A DNA stretch of 64,000 bases from the NCBI RefSeq assembly GCF_003362805.1, contig NZ_QNQT01000011.1, positions 1 through 64,000 of the forward strand, written 5' to 3'. A program made the position numbers and the translations under genes. The DNA is from Neobacillus piezotolerans (GTDB taxonomy: Bacteria; Bacillota; Bacilli; Bacillales; Cytobacillaceae). The notes below the pieces were generated by a model. That model did not search any database. It was not told where the DNA came from and was given only the letters and a program-made list of their open reading frames with translations. How positions within the stretch are numbered: position 1 is the stretch's first letter; every line of letters starts with the position of its first letter. Positions 35,323 through 44,020 of the stretch are shown piece by piece.

Positions 35323-36435
35323 ATGGCAGAATTGATTCTCGATCACATTTATAAAGTGTACGACAACAAAGTAACTGCAGTTGAAGATTTCAACCTTCAT
35401 ATCAAGGATAAGGAATTCATCGTGTTCGTCGGCCCTTCCGGCTGCGGAAAGTCCACAACGCTCAGGATGATTGCCGGCCTTGAGGAAATTTCCAAAGGGG
35501 ATTTCTATATCGACGGCAAGCGGGTTAACGATGTTGCCCCGAAAGACCGCGATATCGCGATGGTTTTCCAAAACTACGCGCTTTACCCGCACATGACTGT
35601 GTATGATAATATGGCATTCGGCTTGAAACTCCGAAAGATTCCGAAGGCTGAAATTGATAAAAAGGTTAAAGAGGCCGCAAAAATCCTCGGCCTTGAAACC
35701 TATCTGAACCGTAAACCGAAAGCTCTTTCCGGCGGTCAGCGCCAGCGTGTCGCCCTTGGCCGCGCGATTGTCCGTGACGCGAAAGTGTTCCTGATGGACG
35801 AGCCGCTTTCCAACCTTGATGCGAAGCTGCGCGTCCAGATGCGCGCGGAAATCGCCAAGCTTCACCGCCGCCTTGACACGACGACAATTTACGTAACACA
35901 CGACCAGACAGAAGCGATGACAATGGCAACCCGCCTTGTTGTTATGAAGGACGGCGTCATCCAGCAGGTTGGCTCCCCTAAAGAGGTATACGAAAAGCCA
36001 GCGAACGTGTTTGTCGGCGGCTTTATCGGATCGCCGGCGATGAACTTCTTCCGCGGAACGCTTGAAGATGGCAAATTTGTAATCGGCGATGTGAAAATTG
36101 CCGTTCCGGAAGGCAAGATGAAATACCTACGTGAGCAAGGTTTCGTCGGCAAGCCAGTCGTACTTGGCGTCCGCCCTGAGGATATCCATGATGAGCCTGT
36201 GTTCATCGACGCTTCCGAAGGTTCAAAAATTACCGCTACCGTTGATGTTTCCGAACTGACAGGTGCGGAGACAATGATTTACTCAAGCCTGGGTGGGCAG
36301 GATTTCGTGGCAAGGGTTGATTCCCGCTCCGATATCCATCCGAACGATAAGCTTGACCTGGCATTCGACATGAATAAAGTCCACTTCTTTGATGTTGAAA
36401 CAGAGCAGCGCATCCGCCCTGCAGGCGAACAATAA
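35323..36435 (+). CDS. msmX: Multi-sugar ABC transporter ATPase MsmX
   Basis: A 370-aa CUT1-type ATPase, very similar to B. subtilis MsmX. Walker A (GPSGCGKST) is at about 38-46, Q-loop ([15 protein letters not shown]) near 84, signature LSGGQRQR at about 136 and Walker B ([11 protein letters not shown]) at about 155. A C-terminal TOBE/MalK regulatory domain follows. MsmX energises several sugar importers (maltodextrin, arabino-oligosaccharides and others) in trans, which explains why no permease is encoded nearby. GGGAGG precedes the ATG; a 220-bp spacer upstream holds no gene. Confidence 0.95.
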   Translation: MAELILDHIYKVYDNKVTAVEDFNLHIKDKEFIVFVGPSGCGKSTTLRMIAGLEEISKGDFYIDGKRVNDVAPKDRDIAMVFQNYALYPHMTVYDNMAFGLKLRKIPKAEIDKKVKEAAKILGLETYLNRKPKALSGGQRQRVALGRAIVRDAKVFLMDEPLSNLDAKLRVQMRAEIAKLHRRLDTTTIYVTHDQTEAMTMATRLVVMKDGVIQQVGSPKEVYEKPANVFVGGFIGSPAMNFFRGTLEDGKFVIGDVKIAVPEGKMKYLREQGFVGKPVVLGVRPEDIHDEPVFIDASEGSKITATVDVSELTGAETMIYSSLGGQDFVARVDSRSDIHPNDKLDLAFDMNKVHFFDVETEQRIRPAGEQ

Positions 36436-36445
36436 GAGCAATGCA

Positions 36446-36489
36446 AGAGAGCACCGTCCCCGTTGAAGTGGGATGGCGCTCTCTTTTTG
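36446..36489 (+). terminator. Terminator of msmX
   Basis: An interrupted stem (AGAGAGC ... GTCCCC paired with GGGAT ... GCGCTCTCT) followed by five T. Confidence 0.75.
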
Positions 36490-36613
36490 TTTTTGCTATT
36501 CTTTCTTTTGGCTAAATGGTTTCTTTACGTGTATACAAAAATCAAGGCAGTTTGCCAATCTTCTGGCTTCTTTAGGAGGGAGTTCATTTTATAGCTTTGT
36601 GGTTTTTCCTATG

Positions 36614-36672
36614 CGTGAAACATCCCTGTGAAACAAGAAAATTCGGGGAGTGACAGGCACTGTTCGCTTTTC
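36614..36672 (+). repeat. GTGACAGGCACTGTTCGC repeat, copy 1
   Basis: First of three copies of a roughly 59-bp sequence containing GTGAAACAAGAAAATTCG and GAGTGACAGGCACTGTTCGC. Copies 1 and 2 are about 75 bp apart between msmX and the zinc-ribbon gene; no ORF spans them. Confidence 0.8.
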
Positions 36673-36687
36673 CTACAGCATATTCGC

Positions 36688-36746
36688 TGTAAAACACTCC
36701 GTGAAACAAGAAAATTCGAGAAGTGACAGGCACTGTTCGCTTTTTG
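36688..36746 (+). repeat. GTGACAGGCACTGTTCGC repeat, copy 2
   Basis: Second copy, differing from copy 1 at few positions (GAGAAGTGACAGG in place of GGGGAGTGACAGG). It ends about 10 bp before the stop of the zinc-ribbon gene on the other strand. Confidence 0.8.
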
Positions 36747-36756
36747 AGTAACCCTT

Positions 36757-36999
36757 CTATTCTCCTATCAGAATCACGCTATCGGTTCCGCAGGCGGGGC
36801 AGCGGTAGAGGTGAGGGCATTGGCGGTTTTTGTAATCGTCCGGTATGCCGTCCTCGAGTTTCATTTGGTCGATAGGCATGTAGGGGCTATAGTCGTCGAA
36901 GTAGTCCATGTAGCGCCCCTTTTCTTCCATTAAGTTCGTGCAGTTTTCGCAGTTGACATCCACTTTTTTGAGTCCGTTGCAGACCGGGCAGACTCCCAT
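36757..36999 (-). CDS. Small zinc-ribbon protein
   Basis: An 80-aa protein with four cysteine pairs or singletons: CPVC at the N-terminus, CENC near residue 18, a single Cys-Pro-His near 63 and CPAC near 70. This suggests two zinc-ribbon knuckles around an acidic, tyrosine-rich centre (MDYFDDYSPYMP). GGGAGGGG precedes the ATG at 36999; the ATG at 37053 has none. I know similar small uncharacterised proteins in Bacillaceae but no function. Repeat copies flank it on both sides. Confidence 0.75.
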   Translation of the reverse strand: MGVCPVCNGLKKVDVNCENCTNLMEEKGRYMDYFDDYSPYMPIDQMKLEDGIPDDYKNRQCPHLYRCPACGTDSVILIGE

Positions 37000-37154
37000 G
37001 GGCAATCCCCTCCCTTTTTGTTTAGTTTTTGCGCCACTGTTGTTTCTATGCAAAATTTCCCTGCTTGGGCTGGAATAACGGCGCGACGATTGTCCAAACT
37101 AGATAGTGCGGTAGGATACCAGCCCGAAGAATGGAACGTTTTCGTCTTTGGCAC

Positions 37155-37214
37155 CGTGAAACACTCCCGTGAAACAAGATTTTTCGGGGAGTGACAGGCA
37201 CTGTTCGCATTTTT
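37155..37214 (+). repeat. GTGACAGGCACTGTTCGC repeat, copy 3
   Basis: Third copy, in the 400-bp spacer before the fumarase gene, with the AAAA of the other copies replaced by TTTT. The rest of the spacer (37000-37397) contains no supported gene. A hairpin, ATGCCTC / GGGGGCAT, at 37293-37320 is the only other structure seen. Confidence 0.8.
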
Positions 37215-37397
37215 ACCGGTGGGTTTCAGTGCCGGGCTACTTCGTTTGTTCCGGCGAGCCGGTGCGATTCCGGCCAGCCCAGCCAAAGCAGGATGCCTCC
37301 TCATGCCGAGGGGGCATTTTGCATTCAAAGCCTGAAGTGACTCAACTGGATTGATTTTTGTGAACTTCTAGCAGCCAATAATTCCTTTAACCCAAGC

Positions 37398-38774
37398 CTA
37401 TACCATATTCTCCGGACGTACCCATTCGTCGAATTCCTTTTCGGTCAGGTAGCCAGTTTTGATGGCCGCCTCTTTCAGGCTTAGGTTTTCGTTGAAGGCT
37501 AGTTTGGCGATCTGCGCGGATTTTTCGTAGCCGATGTGCGGATTGAGCGCAGTGACGAGCATGAGCGAGCGTTCCATTTGCGACTGGATGGCTGTTTCAT
37601 TCGCGGTGATACCCATTGCGCAATTTTTATTGAATGAATCCATTCCATCGGCGAGGAGCCTAACGGATTGGAGGAAGTTATAAATGATGACCGGCTTGAA
37701 TACATTCAACTCGAAATTACCTTGGCTGGCGGCAAAGCTGATCGTTGCGTCGTTCCCGAATACCTGGCAGACCGCCATTGTCAGCGCCTCGCTTTGAGTC
37801 GGATTTACCTTTCCGGGCATGATGGAGCTTCCCGGTTCATTTGCCGGGATTGAGATTTCACCGATACCGCTTCGAGGGCCGCTCGCAAGCCATCTGATAT
37901 CGTTGGCGATTTTCATCAAATCCGCTGCCAGACCCTTCATCGCGCCATGTACGTATACGAGTTCATCATGGCTTGTCAGCGCATGGAATTTGTTCGCGGA
38001 TGAACGGAAAGGATGACCAGTTACTCCTGAAATGACCTCGGCGACCTGATCGCCAAATTCCGGTGCCGCATTGATGCCTGTCCCGACCGCAGTTCCGCCG
38101 ATCGCCAAATCAAGCAGGCTCTTGCTCGCTTCCTTGATCATAGCCGCGCTTTTTTCGAGCATTGTTCGCCAGCCGCTTATTTCCTGTCCCAATGTTAGCG
38201 GGGTTGCATCCTGGAGATGGGTGCGGCCGATTTTAATCAGGCTCTCGTAATCCTTTTCCTTTTGGCGGAAGGTTTCTGAAAGCCTTTCAATTGCCGGAAG
38301 CAGCGACGAAACAACCTTTCCGTATGCCGCGATGTGCATCGCTGTCGGGAAGGTATCGTTCGAACTTTGTGACATGTTCACATCGTCATTTGGGTGGATT
38401 CTGATTTCGCTGCCTTCACTCTCTAGCAGAGCGTTTGCCCTGTTCGCAATGACCTCATTAACGTTCATGTTCGTCTGGGTGCCGCTGCCTGTCTGCCAAA
38501 CCGCAAGCGGGAAATGGCTGTCGTATTTCCCTTCCAGGATTTCAGCGCTTACATGGAGGATGGCATCCTTCTTTTCGTCGGAGAGTCTACCCGCCGCGTT
38601 GTTCACGACTGCAGCTGCAAGCTTGACCGTTGCAAGGCTGTAAATAAGGTCGAGCGGCATTTTTTCCGTACTGATTTTGAAATTCTCCAGGCTTCTTTGA
38701 GTTTGGGCGCCCCAATGCTTATCAACCGGGACCTGCACTTCTCCGAGCGTGTCTTTTTCGATACGATAATCCAT
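37398..38774 (-). CDS. citG: Fumarate hydratase, class II
   Basis: Iron-independent fumarase of the TCA cycle, 458 aa. Family markers include [13 protein letters not shown] (about 98-110), [14 protein letters not shown] (about 127-140), the catalytic-His segment [16 protein letters not shown] (about 185) and the signature [13 protein letters not shown] (about 315-327). Subgroup-typical of CitG/FumC, not aspartase, by overall fit. It is a single gene; a strong ribosome binding site GGGAGGAG precedes the ATG. Confidence 0.95.
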   Translation of the reverse strand: MDYRIEKDTLGEVQVPVDKHWGAQTQRSLENFKISTEKMPLDLIYSLATVKLAAAVVNNAAGRLSDEKKDAILHVSAEILEGKYDSHFPLAVWQTGSGTQTNMNVNEVIANRANALLESEGSEIRIHPNDDVNMSQSSNDTFPTAMHIAAYGKVVSSLLPAIERLSETFRQKEKDYESLIKIGRTHLQDATPLTLGQEISGWRTMLEKSAAMIKEASKSLLDLAIGGTAVGTGINAAPEFGDQVAEVISGVTGHPFRSSANKFHALTSHDELVYVHGAMKGLAADLMKIANDIRWLASGPRSGIGEISIPANEPGSSIMPGKVNPTQSEALTMAVCQVFGNDATISFAASQGNFELNVFKPVIIYNFLQSVRLLADGMDSFNKNCAMGITANETAIQSQMERSLMLVTALNPHIGYEKSAQIAKLAFNENLSLKEAAIKTGYLTEKEFDEWVRPENMV

Positions 38775-38962
38775 TTTTCTCCTCCCACTTCTCGCCGCGC
38801 TATATGCGGGCTTTTTTGAGCATGGCTCTTACAAATTGTCCAAATGCGTTTTCATTACCTTATTCCATTTTCCCCGTTTTTCTTTTAAAAAGCCAAATAA
38901 GGGGTTTTCTTTTTATAAAAAGAAACATTCAGCGGGATTTCGGGTATACATAAGGCAAATGG

Positions 38963-39102
38963 TAAAATAAAGTGAACCTTCCATCAGCGGTGGTTTTTCG
39001 CTGATGGTTAGGTGAACCAATCGGACCTTTACGGGCAGTTGACCCCCCACTTATCCTTTTGTATTCCTCTGAACCTTGAAGTGGGGGTCTTACTGCCCGT
39101 TA
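38963..39102 (+). ncRNA. Structured leader upstream of the sigma/clpP operon
   Basis: An extended -10 (TGGTAAAAT, 38960-38968) is followed at once by AAAGTGAACCTTCC. A hairpin follows (CCATCAGCG 38981-38989 with CGCTGATGG 38999-39007), then GGTTAGGTGAACC, then a 70-nt double hairpin (ACGGGCAGT 39031-39039 with ACTGCCCGT 39092-39100; inner CCCCCCACTT with AAGTGGGGG). TTAAGAGTGG comes next. No T run follows, so it is not a plain terminator. A second copy with blocks of identity lies at 51976-52050 on the other strand, ahead of the bmr operon. Confidence 0.6.
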
Positions 39103-39196
39103 AGAGTGGGATAAATAAAATAACTTTCCTTGCCCGTATCTTTTTGAAAGCTTCCCCCGTTATAGAGGGCAGAGAGGCAAAAAGGAGTGACGTTGA

Positions 39197-39883
39197 ATGG
39201 TTGCCAGCAAGAACACGCCAGCGGAGGAGAAAATCATTGCGGAGAATGAAGAAGAGCAGCTTAAAGGGCTGTGCGACTCCCTGCAGAAGTATTGCCGTTT
39301 TCTAGCCAGGAATAAATGGGAAGCAGATGATCTTTTTCAGACTGCGGTCATGAAAGGAATCGAGCATTACCCTCCTAGCCGGCTTTCCGCTCCCCTTTTG
39401 AAAAAAATCGCCTACCATCACTGGATTGACCTTGCCAGAAAGGGTCGGAATGAGATTGTCGGGGTTCCCGCAGAAACACCTGAAAAGGAGCACGAGCCCA
39501 ATAAAAGGCTGGACGCCGTGAATCTCCTGCTTGAAAAGCTGACTCCTAAGCAAGCGGTCATGTTCCTTTTGAAAGAAGGCTTCCGCTATCAGGCCAGCGA
39601 AATCGCGGAATTGCTCGATACGACGGAAATGGCGGTAAAGGCCATTCTCCACCGGGCAAAAAACCGATTGGAAAAGGAACGGCATCTCCACGCCGTCGCC
39701 CCCCTGCAGCCCGATGAAGACAGGGAACTGATGGAGGAGTTATTTTCGGAAGCGCTCAATAAGGGCGATCCGGCTGTTTTGCTAAAGAATCTCCATAAAA
39801 TCGCTTCGCTGGCGGAAGTCCGGAAACTGGCACCCCAAAAGCACTCCCGCTCATCTCTCGAATTTTACTGCGTGGCTGCGTAA
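39197..39883 (+). CDS. ECF-type sigma-70 family factor
   Basis: A 228-aa sigma factor with region 2 ([22 protein letters not shown], about residues 38-60) and region 4 ([29 protein letters not shown], about 115-143, with [15 protein letters not shown]). There is no sigma-1.1 or full region 3, as in ECF factors. An approximately 60-aa C-terminal extension follows region 4. No anti-sigma factor is encoded nearby. AAAGGAG precedes the ATG. It begins 95 nt after a long structured leader and ends 52 bp before a clpP paralogue, which is probably its partner in one operon. Confidence 0.85.
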   Translation: MVASKNTPAEEKIIAENEEEQLKGLCDSLQKYCRFLARNKWEADDLFQTAVMKGIEHYPPSRLSAPLLKKIAYHHWIDLARKGRNEIVGVPAETPEKEHEPNKRLDAVNLLLEKLTPKQAVMFLLKEGFRYQASEIAELLDTTEMAVKAILHRAKNRLEKERHLHAVAPLQPDEDRELMEELFSEALNKGDPAVLLKNLHKIASLAEVRKLAPQKHSRSSLEFYCVAA

Positions 39884-39935
39884 ACCCTTTAGCAAGTGGG
39901 TTCCGGTTGCAGCGCGCAATGAGGGAGGATTTCAT

Positions 39936-40517
39936 TTGGCAGCAATTCCATATGTAATTGAACAATCGAGCCGCGGGGAACGGTCCTATGACATTTATTC
40001 ACGCCTTCTGAAGGATCGGATTGTCATTATCGGAGACGAAATCAACGACCAGGTCGCGAACAGCGTTATTGCGCAGCTGCTGTTTCTGGAGGCTGATAAT
40101 CCGGAAAAGGATATCTCCATCTACATCAACAGTCCGGGCGGTTCGACATCCGCGGGGTTTGCGATTTTTGACACGATGGAACTTATCAAACCGGAAATCA
40201 GCACAATTTGCATCGGCATGGCCGCGTCATTTGGCGCGATGCTACTCCTTGCCGGGACGAAAGGAAAACGATATGCCCTGCCGAACAGCGAAATCATGAT
40301 CCATCAGCCGCTAGGCGGAGCGCGCGGCCAGGCGACCGAAATCGAAATTTCAGCGCGCCGCATCCTGAAGCTGCGCGAGCATGTCAACGGCATCATCTCC
40401 GAACGCACCGGCCAGCCGGTTGAAAAAGTCGCCAAGGACACAGACCGCGATTTCTTCATGAGCGCACAGGAGGCCTTGGAGTACGGGATCATTGATAAAA
40501 TCATTAGCAAGAAATAG
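39936..40517 (+). CDS. ClpP-type protease subunit (second ClpP)
   Basis: A 193-aa serine protease of the ClpP family with the full triad: Ser98 (GMAASFGA), His123 (MIHQPLGG) and Asp172 (DTDRD). It has the SPGG oxyanion loop and [14 protein letters not shown] blocks. The N-terminal axial loop is short and differs from housekeeping ClpP ([21 protein letters not shown] is the canonical type), and several core positions diverge. The start is TTG behind AGGGAGG. Paired with an ECF-type sigma factor 52 bp upstream, it may degrade stress-specific substrates with a Clp ATPase encoded elsewhere. It could also be the only ClpP; the window cannot tell. Confidence 0.9.
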   Translation: MAAIPYVIEQSSRGERSYDIYSRLLKDRIVIIGDEINDQVANSVIAQLLFLEADNPEKDISIYINSPGGSTSAGFAIFDTMELIKPEISTICIGMAASFGAMLLLAGTKGKRYALPNSEIMIHQPLGGARGQATEIEISARRILKLREHVNGIISERTGQPVEKVAKDTDRDFFMSAQEALEYGIIDKIISKK

Positions 40518-40538
40518 TCTATTCGGCTTAACAACAAG

Positions 40539-40572
40539 ACCCTTTCCGGACAGTGGAAAGGGTCCTTTTTCC
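40539..40572 (+). terminator. Terminator of the sigma/clpP operon
   Basis: Perfect ten-base stem GACCCTTTCC / GGAAAGGGTC with a seven-base loop followed by CCTTTTTT. Confidence 0.9.
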
Positions 40573-40593
40573 AACAAAAAACGGGTCTTTTAA

Positions 40594-41118
40594 TTATTGA
40601 TGGAACGCGTCGGCATATTGAACGGTTCCGGATACCCCATCAAAAGCTTTCCCGCGAAGCTCCAATGCCATGAAAACTTCATCCGGGACGTTCCACGGCG
40701 CTTTAATTCCCCACTGGGATGCTTTTTTAAAACAAAATTTCGGGTAATAATTCGGGTGGCCGAGAACAATTGCCGATTCATAGCCCAGTTCCTTTGCCGT
40801 CTTCAACCCTTTATTCACAAGAAGGCGGCCGATTCCAAGGTTCTGGAATTCCGGCAGGACAGAGACAGGCGCGAGTGCCAGCGTTTCGGCGTCCCCAACC
40901 TTTGCTTTTGTAAAAAGGATGTGTCCGACCGTTTTTCCAGTCGCTTCATCGACCGCAACAAGCGAGAGTTCCGGGATGAACGCCTTTGACCCACGGAGCC
41001 TTTTGACGAGCTGATGCTCTGTCTTGTCACTAATCTCCACATCGGTGAATGCCCTCTTGATTACTTCTTCCACAGCTTGATAATCCGCTTCTTTTTCCTG
41101 CCTGATTGAGATGTCCAT
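40594..41118 (-). CDS. GNAT family N-acetyltransferase
   Basis: A 174-aa acetyltransferase with the acetyl-CoA-binding pattern LAPVSVLPEFQNLGIGRLLVNKGL (described; about residues 85-108) and the strand ESAIVLGHPNYYPKFCF typical of the YhbS/PA4026-type GNATs. The acceptor is unknown. The start at 41118 follows GGGGAGGA; the ATG at 41136 overlaps that region. Divergent from the M3 peptidase. Confidence 0.88.
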   Translation of the reverse strand: MDISIRQEKEADYQAVEEVIKRAFTDVEISDKTEHQLVKRLRGSKAFIPELSLVAVDEATGKTVGHILFTKAKVGDAETLALAPVSVLPEFQNLGIGRLLVNKGLKTAKELGYESAIVLGHPNYYPKFCFKKASQWGIKAPWNVPDEVFMALELRGKAFDGVSGTVQYADAFHQ

Positions 41119-41236
41119 ATAATCCTCCCCTTCCACAATTCCATCTTACCACCTCTTATTTTTTGCAAAAAACTTCTAAATAGGCGATGATTAAAACAGG
41201 AATATACGTTCGCAAAAAATTCATGGAGGAAAGCCT

Positions 41237-43015
41237 ATGCAAAAGCACAAGTACCCGCAAAGCTGGGATTTGGACAGCCTTTTTAAAAATTCCGGAGAAC
41301 TCGCCGGGCACATTACCCATACTGAAAACTTGATTGACAGTTTAGAAGCTGACGTTGAAAAAGCAAAGATACATAATCCGTATGAAACTAAAAAACTGTT
41401 GGATTCCCTTGGCGACATCCGCATCCACCTTTCGCAGGCATCTTCGTTTACGACGTGCCTTATCGCGCAAGATCCAAGAGACCCGGAAGCCCTTTCGCTT
41501 CAGGGCATTGCCGCCGCTTTGAACGCCCGATATGATAAATCAGAAAAACTTGTCCAAAGCCGGCTGACAACCTTAACGAGCAATGCATGGGAGCAGCTGC
41601 TTGAATCAGAAGAGTTCAAGGATTACAGATTCCTTTTAACTGACTGGCGGAAAAAAGCTAAAAGGCAGCTCCCTGAAAAAGAGGAAAAGCTTCTTGCAGA
41701 TTTAAGTGGTGACGGATACCATGCATGGGGCCAGTTTTACCAGACGCTCATGAGCAGTATTAAACTATCAATCCCTATGGATGGCATGGAAAAGGAAATG
41801 TCCGTTGGCCAGGCCATCAATTTGCGTTCCCACCCTGACCGAATTGTAAGAAAAATGGCGCATGATGCCTTGGAAGGTGCCTTGAAGGAAAAAGAGGAGC
41901 TTTTCGCGAAAATCCTTAACCACATTGCCGGCTTCCGGCTCGAGATGTATAAAAGCCGGGGCATAGAAAACGTATTGGAGGTCCCTTTGCACGAAAACCG
42001 GATTTCAAAGGAAACCCTCGATGCCATGTGGAGCGCCATTACAAATTATAAGGCAGTTTTCGCTGGATATCTTAACCTCAAAGCAAACCTGTTTGGCACT
42101 GAAAAACTGGAATCTTATGATTTTTGGGCTCCCTCCACTTCCTCGCATCAAGAGATTCCCTTTGATGAGGCGGCGGATTTGATCACGGAACATTTCGGTA
42201 CTTTTAGTACGGAAATGAAAGACTTTGCGCGCCATGCTTTTGAAAATGGCTGGATTGAAGCCGAGGACCGCTCCGGAAAAGCAGGCTCCGCCTTTTGCGC
42301 AGGCTTCCCATTATCTGGTGAGTCCCGGATTTTCATGACCTACGGCGGCAGGATAACAAATGTATTAACTCTTGCCCACGAACTTGGCCATGCCTTCCAT
42401 AATCATGCATTAAGACCGATCCGCGGGATGAATCGTTATTACCCATTGAGCCTGGCCGAGACGGCGTCAACATTCTCGGAGTTGGTATTGCTGAATGCAG
42501 CTTACGAAAAGGCAGATTGCATGGAGGACAAACGATTCATCCTCGATGAAAAATTAAAGCGGAGTGTCATGAACTTCATGAACATTCACGCTCGTTTCCT
42601 ATTTGAAGAACGTTTTTTCCGTGAACGAAAAAGTGGGTATGTACCGGCGGAACGGTTGAATAGGCTGATGCAGGAAGCAATGGATGAAGCCTATATGGAT
42701 TCGTTCGGCAGCCCTTCCGTCCGTTCGTGGATTTGGACGCCGCATTTTTACCTGACAAAATCACCTTTCTACAATTTCCCTTACACGTTTGGTTACCTAT
42801 TCTCTCAAAGCATCTATGCCGCCGCCAAAACGAAGGGTCCTGAATTTGAGAAAAGCTATAAAAATCTGCTGCGGGATTCAGGGAAAATGACAGCAGAAGA
42901 ATTGGTAATGGAGCATTTAGGTGAAGATATTACCACACGCGGCTTCTGGGAGAAAGGACTCCAGTTATGTGCGAAGGATGCAGAAGAATTTCTCACCCTA
43001 GATAATCGGCTATAA
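41237..43015 (+). CDS. M3 family oligoendopeptidase (PepF-like)
   Basis: Zinc metallo-oligopeptidase, 592 aa. HELGH (about residue 379-383) with a downstream Glu in LAETASTFSEL (about 408) forms the HExxH + E site. An N-terminal helical domain (about 1-190) precedes the M3 catalytic domain. Cytoplasmic; it trims short peptides during peptide turnover. TGGAGGAAAG precedes the ATG. Monocistronic as far as seen. Confidence 0.92.
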   Translation: MQKHKYPQSWDLDSLFKNSGELAGHITHTENLIDSLEADVEKAKIHNPYETKKLLDSLGDIRIHLSQASSFTTCLIAQDPRDPEALSLQGIAAALNARYDKSEKLVQSRLTTLTSNAWEQLLESEEFKDYRFLLTDWRKKAKRQLPEKEEKLLADLSGDGYHAWGQFYQTLMSSIKLSIPMDGMEKEMSVGQAINLRSHPDRIVRKMAHDALEGALKEKEELFAKILNHIAGFRLEMYKSRGIENVLEVPLHENRISKETLDAMWSAITNYKAVFAGYLNLKANLFGTEKLESYDFWAPSTSSHQEIPFDEAADLITEHFGTFSTEMKDFARHAFENGWIEAEDRSGKAGSAFCAGFPLSGESRIFMTYGGRITNVLTLAHELGHAFHNHALRPIRGMNRYYPLSLAETASTFSELVLLNAAYEKADCMEDKRFILDEKLKRSVMNFMNIHARFLFEERFFRERKSGYVPAERLNRLMQEAMDEAYMDSFGSPSVRSWIWTPHFYLTKSPFYNFPYTFGYLFSQSIYAAAKTKGPEFEKSYKNLLRDSGKMTAEELVMEHLGEDITTRGFWEKGLQLCAKDAEEFLTLDNRL

Positions 43016-43034
43016 AAAGGGCGTAAGCCGGAGC

Positions 43035-43062
43035 AAAAAAAACTGCAGACAGCCGTCTGCAG
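43035..43062 (-). terminator. Minus-strand terminator after the 25-aa ORF
   Basis: Perfect stem CTGCAGAC / GTCTGCAG with a four-base loop; on the minus strand eight T follow. It starts two bases after the stop of the small ORF at 43065. The plus strand has no T run, so it does not belong to the M3 peptidase gene. Confidence 0.8.
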
Positions 43063-43064
43063 AA

Positions 43065-43142
43065 TCAGGGTTTTGCAATCATATATCCGATATAATAGAC
43101 GAGGATCATAAGACTGCCGATCGTAAGCGTTACCGAAAACAT
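43065..43142 (-). CDS. 25-aa hydrophobic peptide
   Basis: A 25-codon frame encoding one membrane helix (MFSVTLTIGS, then LMILVYYIGYMIAKP). A GGGGTG-type ribosome binding site lies eight bases before the ATG and a strong terminator directly after the stop. The family is not recognised. The combination supports a real small transcript on the minus strand between pepF and yheG; B. subtilis carries a small gene (yheF) in this interval, but I cannot assert homology. Confidence 0.45.
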   Translation of the reverse strand: MFSVTLTIGSLMILVYYIGYMIAKP

Positions 43143-43241
43143 TTTACAGCACCCCTGTTTGAAATAGTTACTTCCATTCCTAAAATACCATGAATGGCGA
43201 GGGGCAAAATCACAATCCAGTGACAGAAAGGTGAATTTTTC

Positions 43242-43862
43242 ATGAACATATGCCTGTTTGGCGCAACAGGGAGGGTCGGCTCGGTCATCCTCGAAAACTG
43301 CCTGAACGCCGGTTACGGAGTCCATGCGCTCGTGCGGGATCCAGGAAAACTGAAGCATGCAGGCCCCGGACTGAAAATTTTTAACGGAGATGCCACAAAC
43401 CCGGACGATGTACGATCCGCGATGAAAGGCTGCGACGCGGTGATTAGCTCGCTGAACACAGGCGCCTCTACTGTCCTTTCCGATTCAATGCCGCATATTG
43501 TTTCCACCATGAAGGAAAACGGAATAAGTCGGATCATTATGGTTAGCACAGCCGGCATTACACAGGCACGGACAGCACCCGAACTGTACCGGTTCCAGTC
43601 GCCGGAGTCGCGGAGGACAAGCACGAAGGATGCGGAAGAACATTTAAAGGCGTGGCTTATCCTGAAGGATTCGGGCCTGGATTGGACCGCTGTCTGCCCG
43701 ACGTATTTGCCAGTCGGTGAGCGGCTGGGCACATACAGGGTCGGCAGGGACGTTCTCCCCGAAAATCCGACTTCGATTTCGATTTTTGACACAGGGGACT
43801 TTGCGTACAGCCTGCTCGTAAGCGATGACTATCTCCACTGCCGCGCGGCGCTGACTTATTAA
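43242..43862 (+). CDS. yheG: NAD(P)-binding protein YheG
   Basis: A 206-aa atypical short-chain dehydrogenase/NmrA-like Rossmann protein. The dinucleotide-binding motif GATGRVGS is at residues 7-14 and the strand-end motif VISSLNTGAS near 67. No YxxxK catalytic pair is evident at the standard site, so it may be a reductase of unusual type or a redox sensor. Length and position (before yheH/yheI) match B. subtilis YheG. The ATG follows GAAAGGTG. Confidence 0.87.
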   Translation: MNICLFGATGRVGSVILENCLNAGYGVHALVRDPGKLKHAGPGLKIFNGDATNPDDVRSAMKGCDAVISSLNTGASTVLSDSMPHIVSTMKENGISRIIMVSTAGITQARTAPELYRFQSPESRRTSTKDAEEHLKAWLILKDSGLDWTAVCPTYLPVGERLGTYRVGRDVLPENPTSISIFDTGDFAYSLLVSDDYLHCRAALTY

Positions 43863-43892
43863 TTCCATATGGAGCAAAACTCCAACTGAAAA

Positions 43893-44020
43893 CAAAAACC
43901 CGACTGACTTACTCCACGGGGCGAGCCCTGTGGGTTCTCACATATAGTTTCTCGCAAGCGTACATGGAGTCAAGCTCCCATCGGCGTTACGCACTAGCTA
44001 TAGGGGTGAGAACCAACAAA
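43893..44020 (-). ncRNA. Candidate omega RNA (guide RNA) of the TnpB element
   Basis: Just past the tnpB stop the minus strand folds strongly: GGTTCTCAC (44014-44006) pairs with GTGAGAACC (43941-43933), CTATAG-type sequences extend the stem inward, and GCGTA/TACGC and TGGGAG/CTCCA stems fill the centre. A terminal hairpin, CCACAGGG-CTCG-CCCCGTGG (43933-43914), follows. TnpB omega RNAs have this arrangement at the right end of IS605/IS1341-type elements, with the guide being the bases immediately beyond (here about 43913-43893). Confidence 0.55.

Noticed and set aside
35302-35901. 199-codon frame antisense to msmX
   Set aside because: Msmx is unmistakable on the other strand; this frame has no similarity or start signals.
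37291-37322. Hairpin ATGCCTC / GGGGGCAT followed by TTTTGC before the fumarase stop
   Set aside because: It would terminate plus-strand transcription, but no plus-strand gene lies upstream; kept only as a note in the repeat entry.
39012-39305. 97-codon GTG-started frame overlapping the leader and the start of the sigma factor gene
   Set aside because: Its first 30 codons are the two arms of the long hairpin and its end is out of frame inside the sigma gene; base pairing explains the sequence better than coding.
41199-41212. GGAATATACGTTCG resembling a LexA box before the M3 peptidase gene
   Set aside because: The left half lacks the C of GAAC, the site would lie between any promoter and the ribosome binding site, and the gene has no known SOS role.
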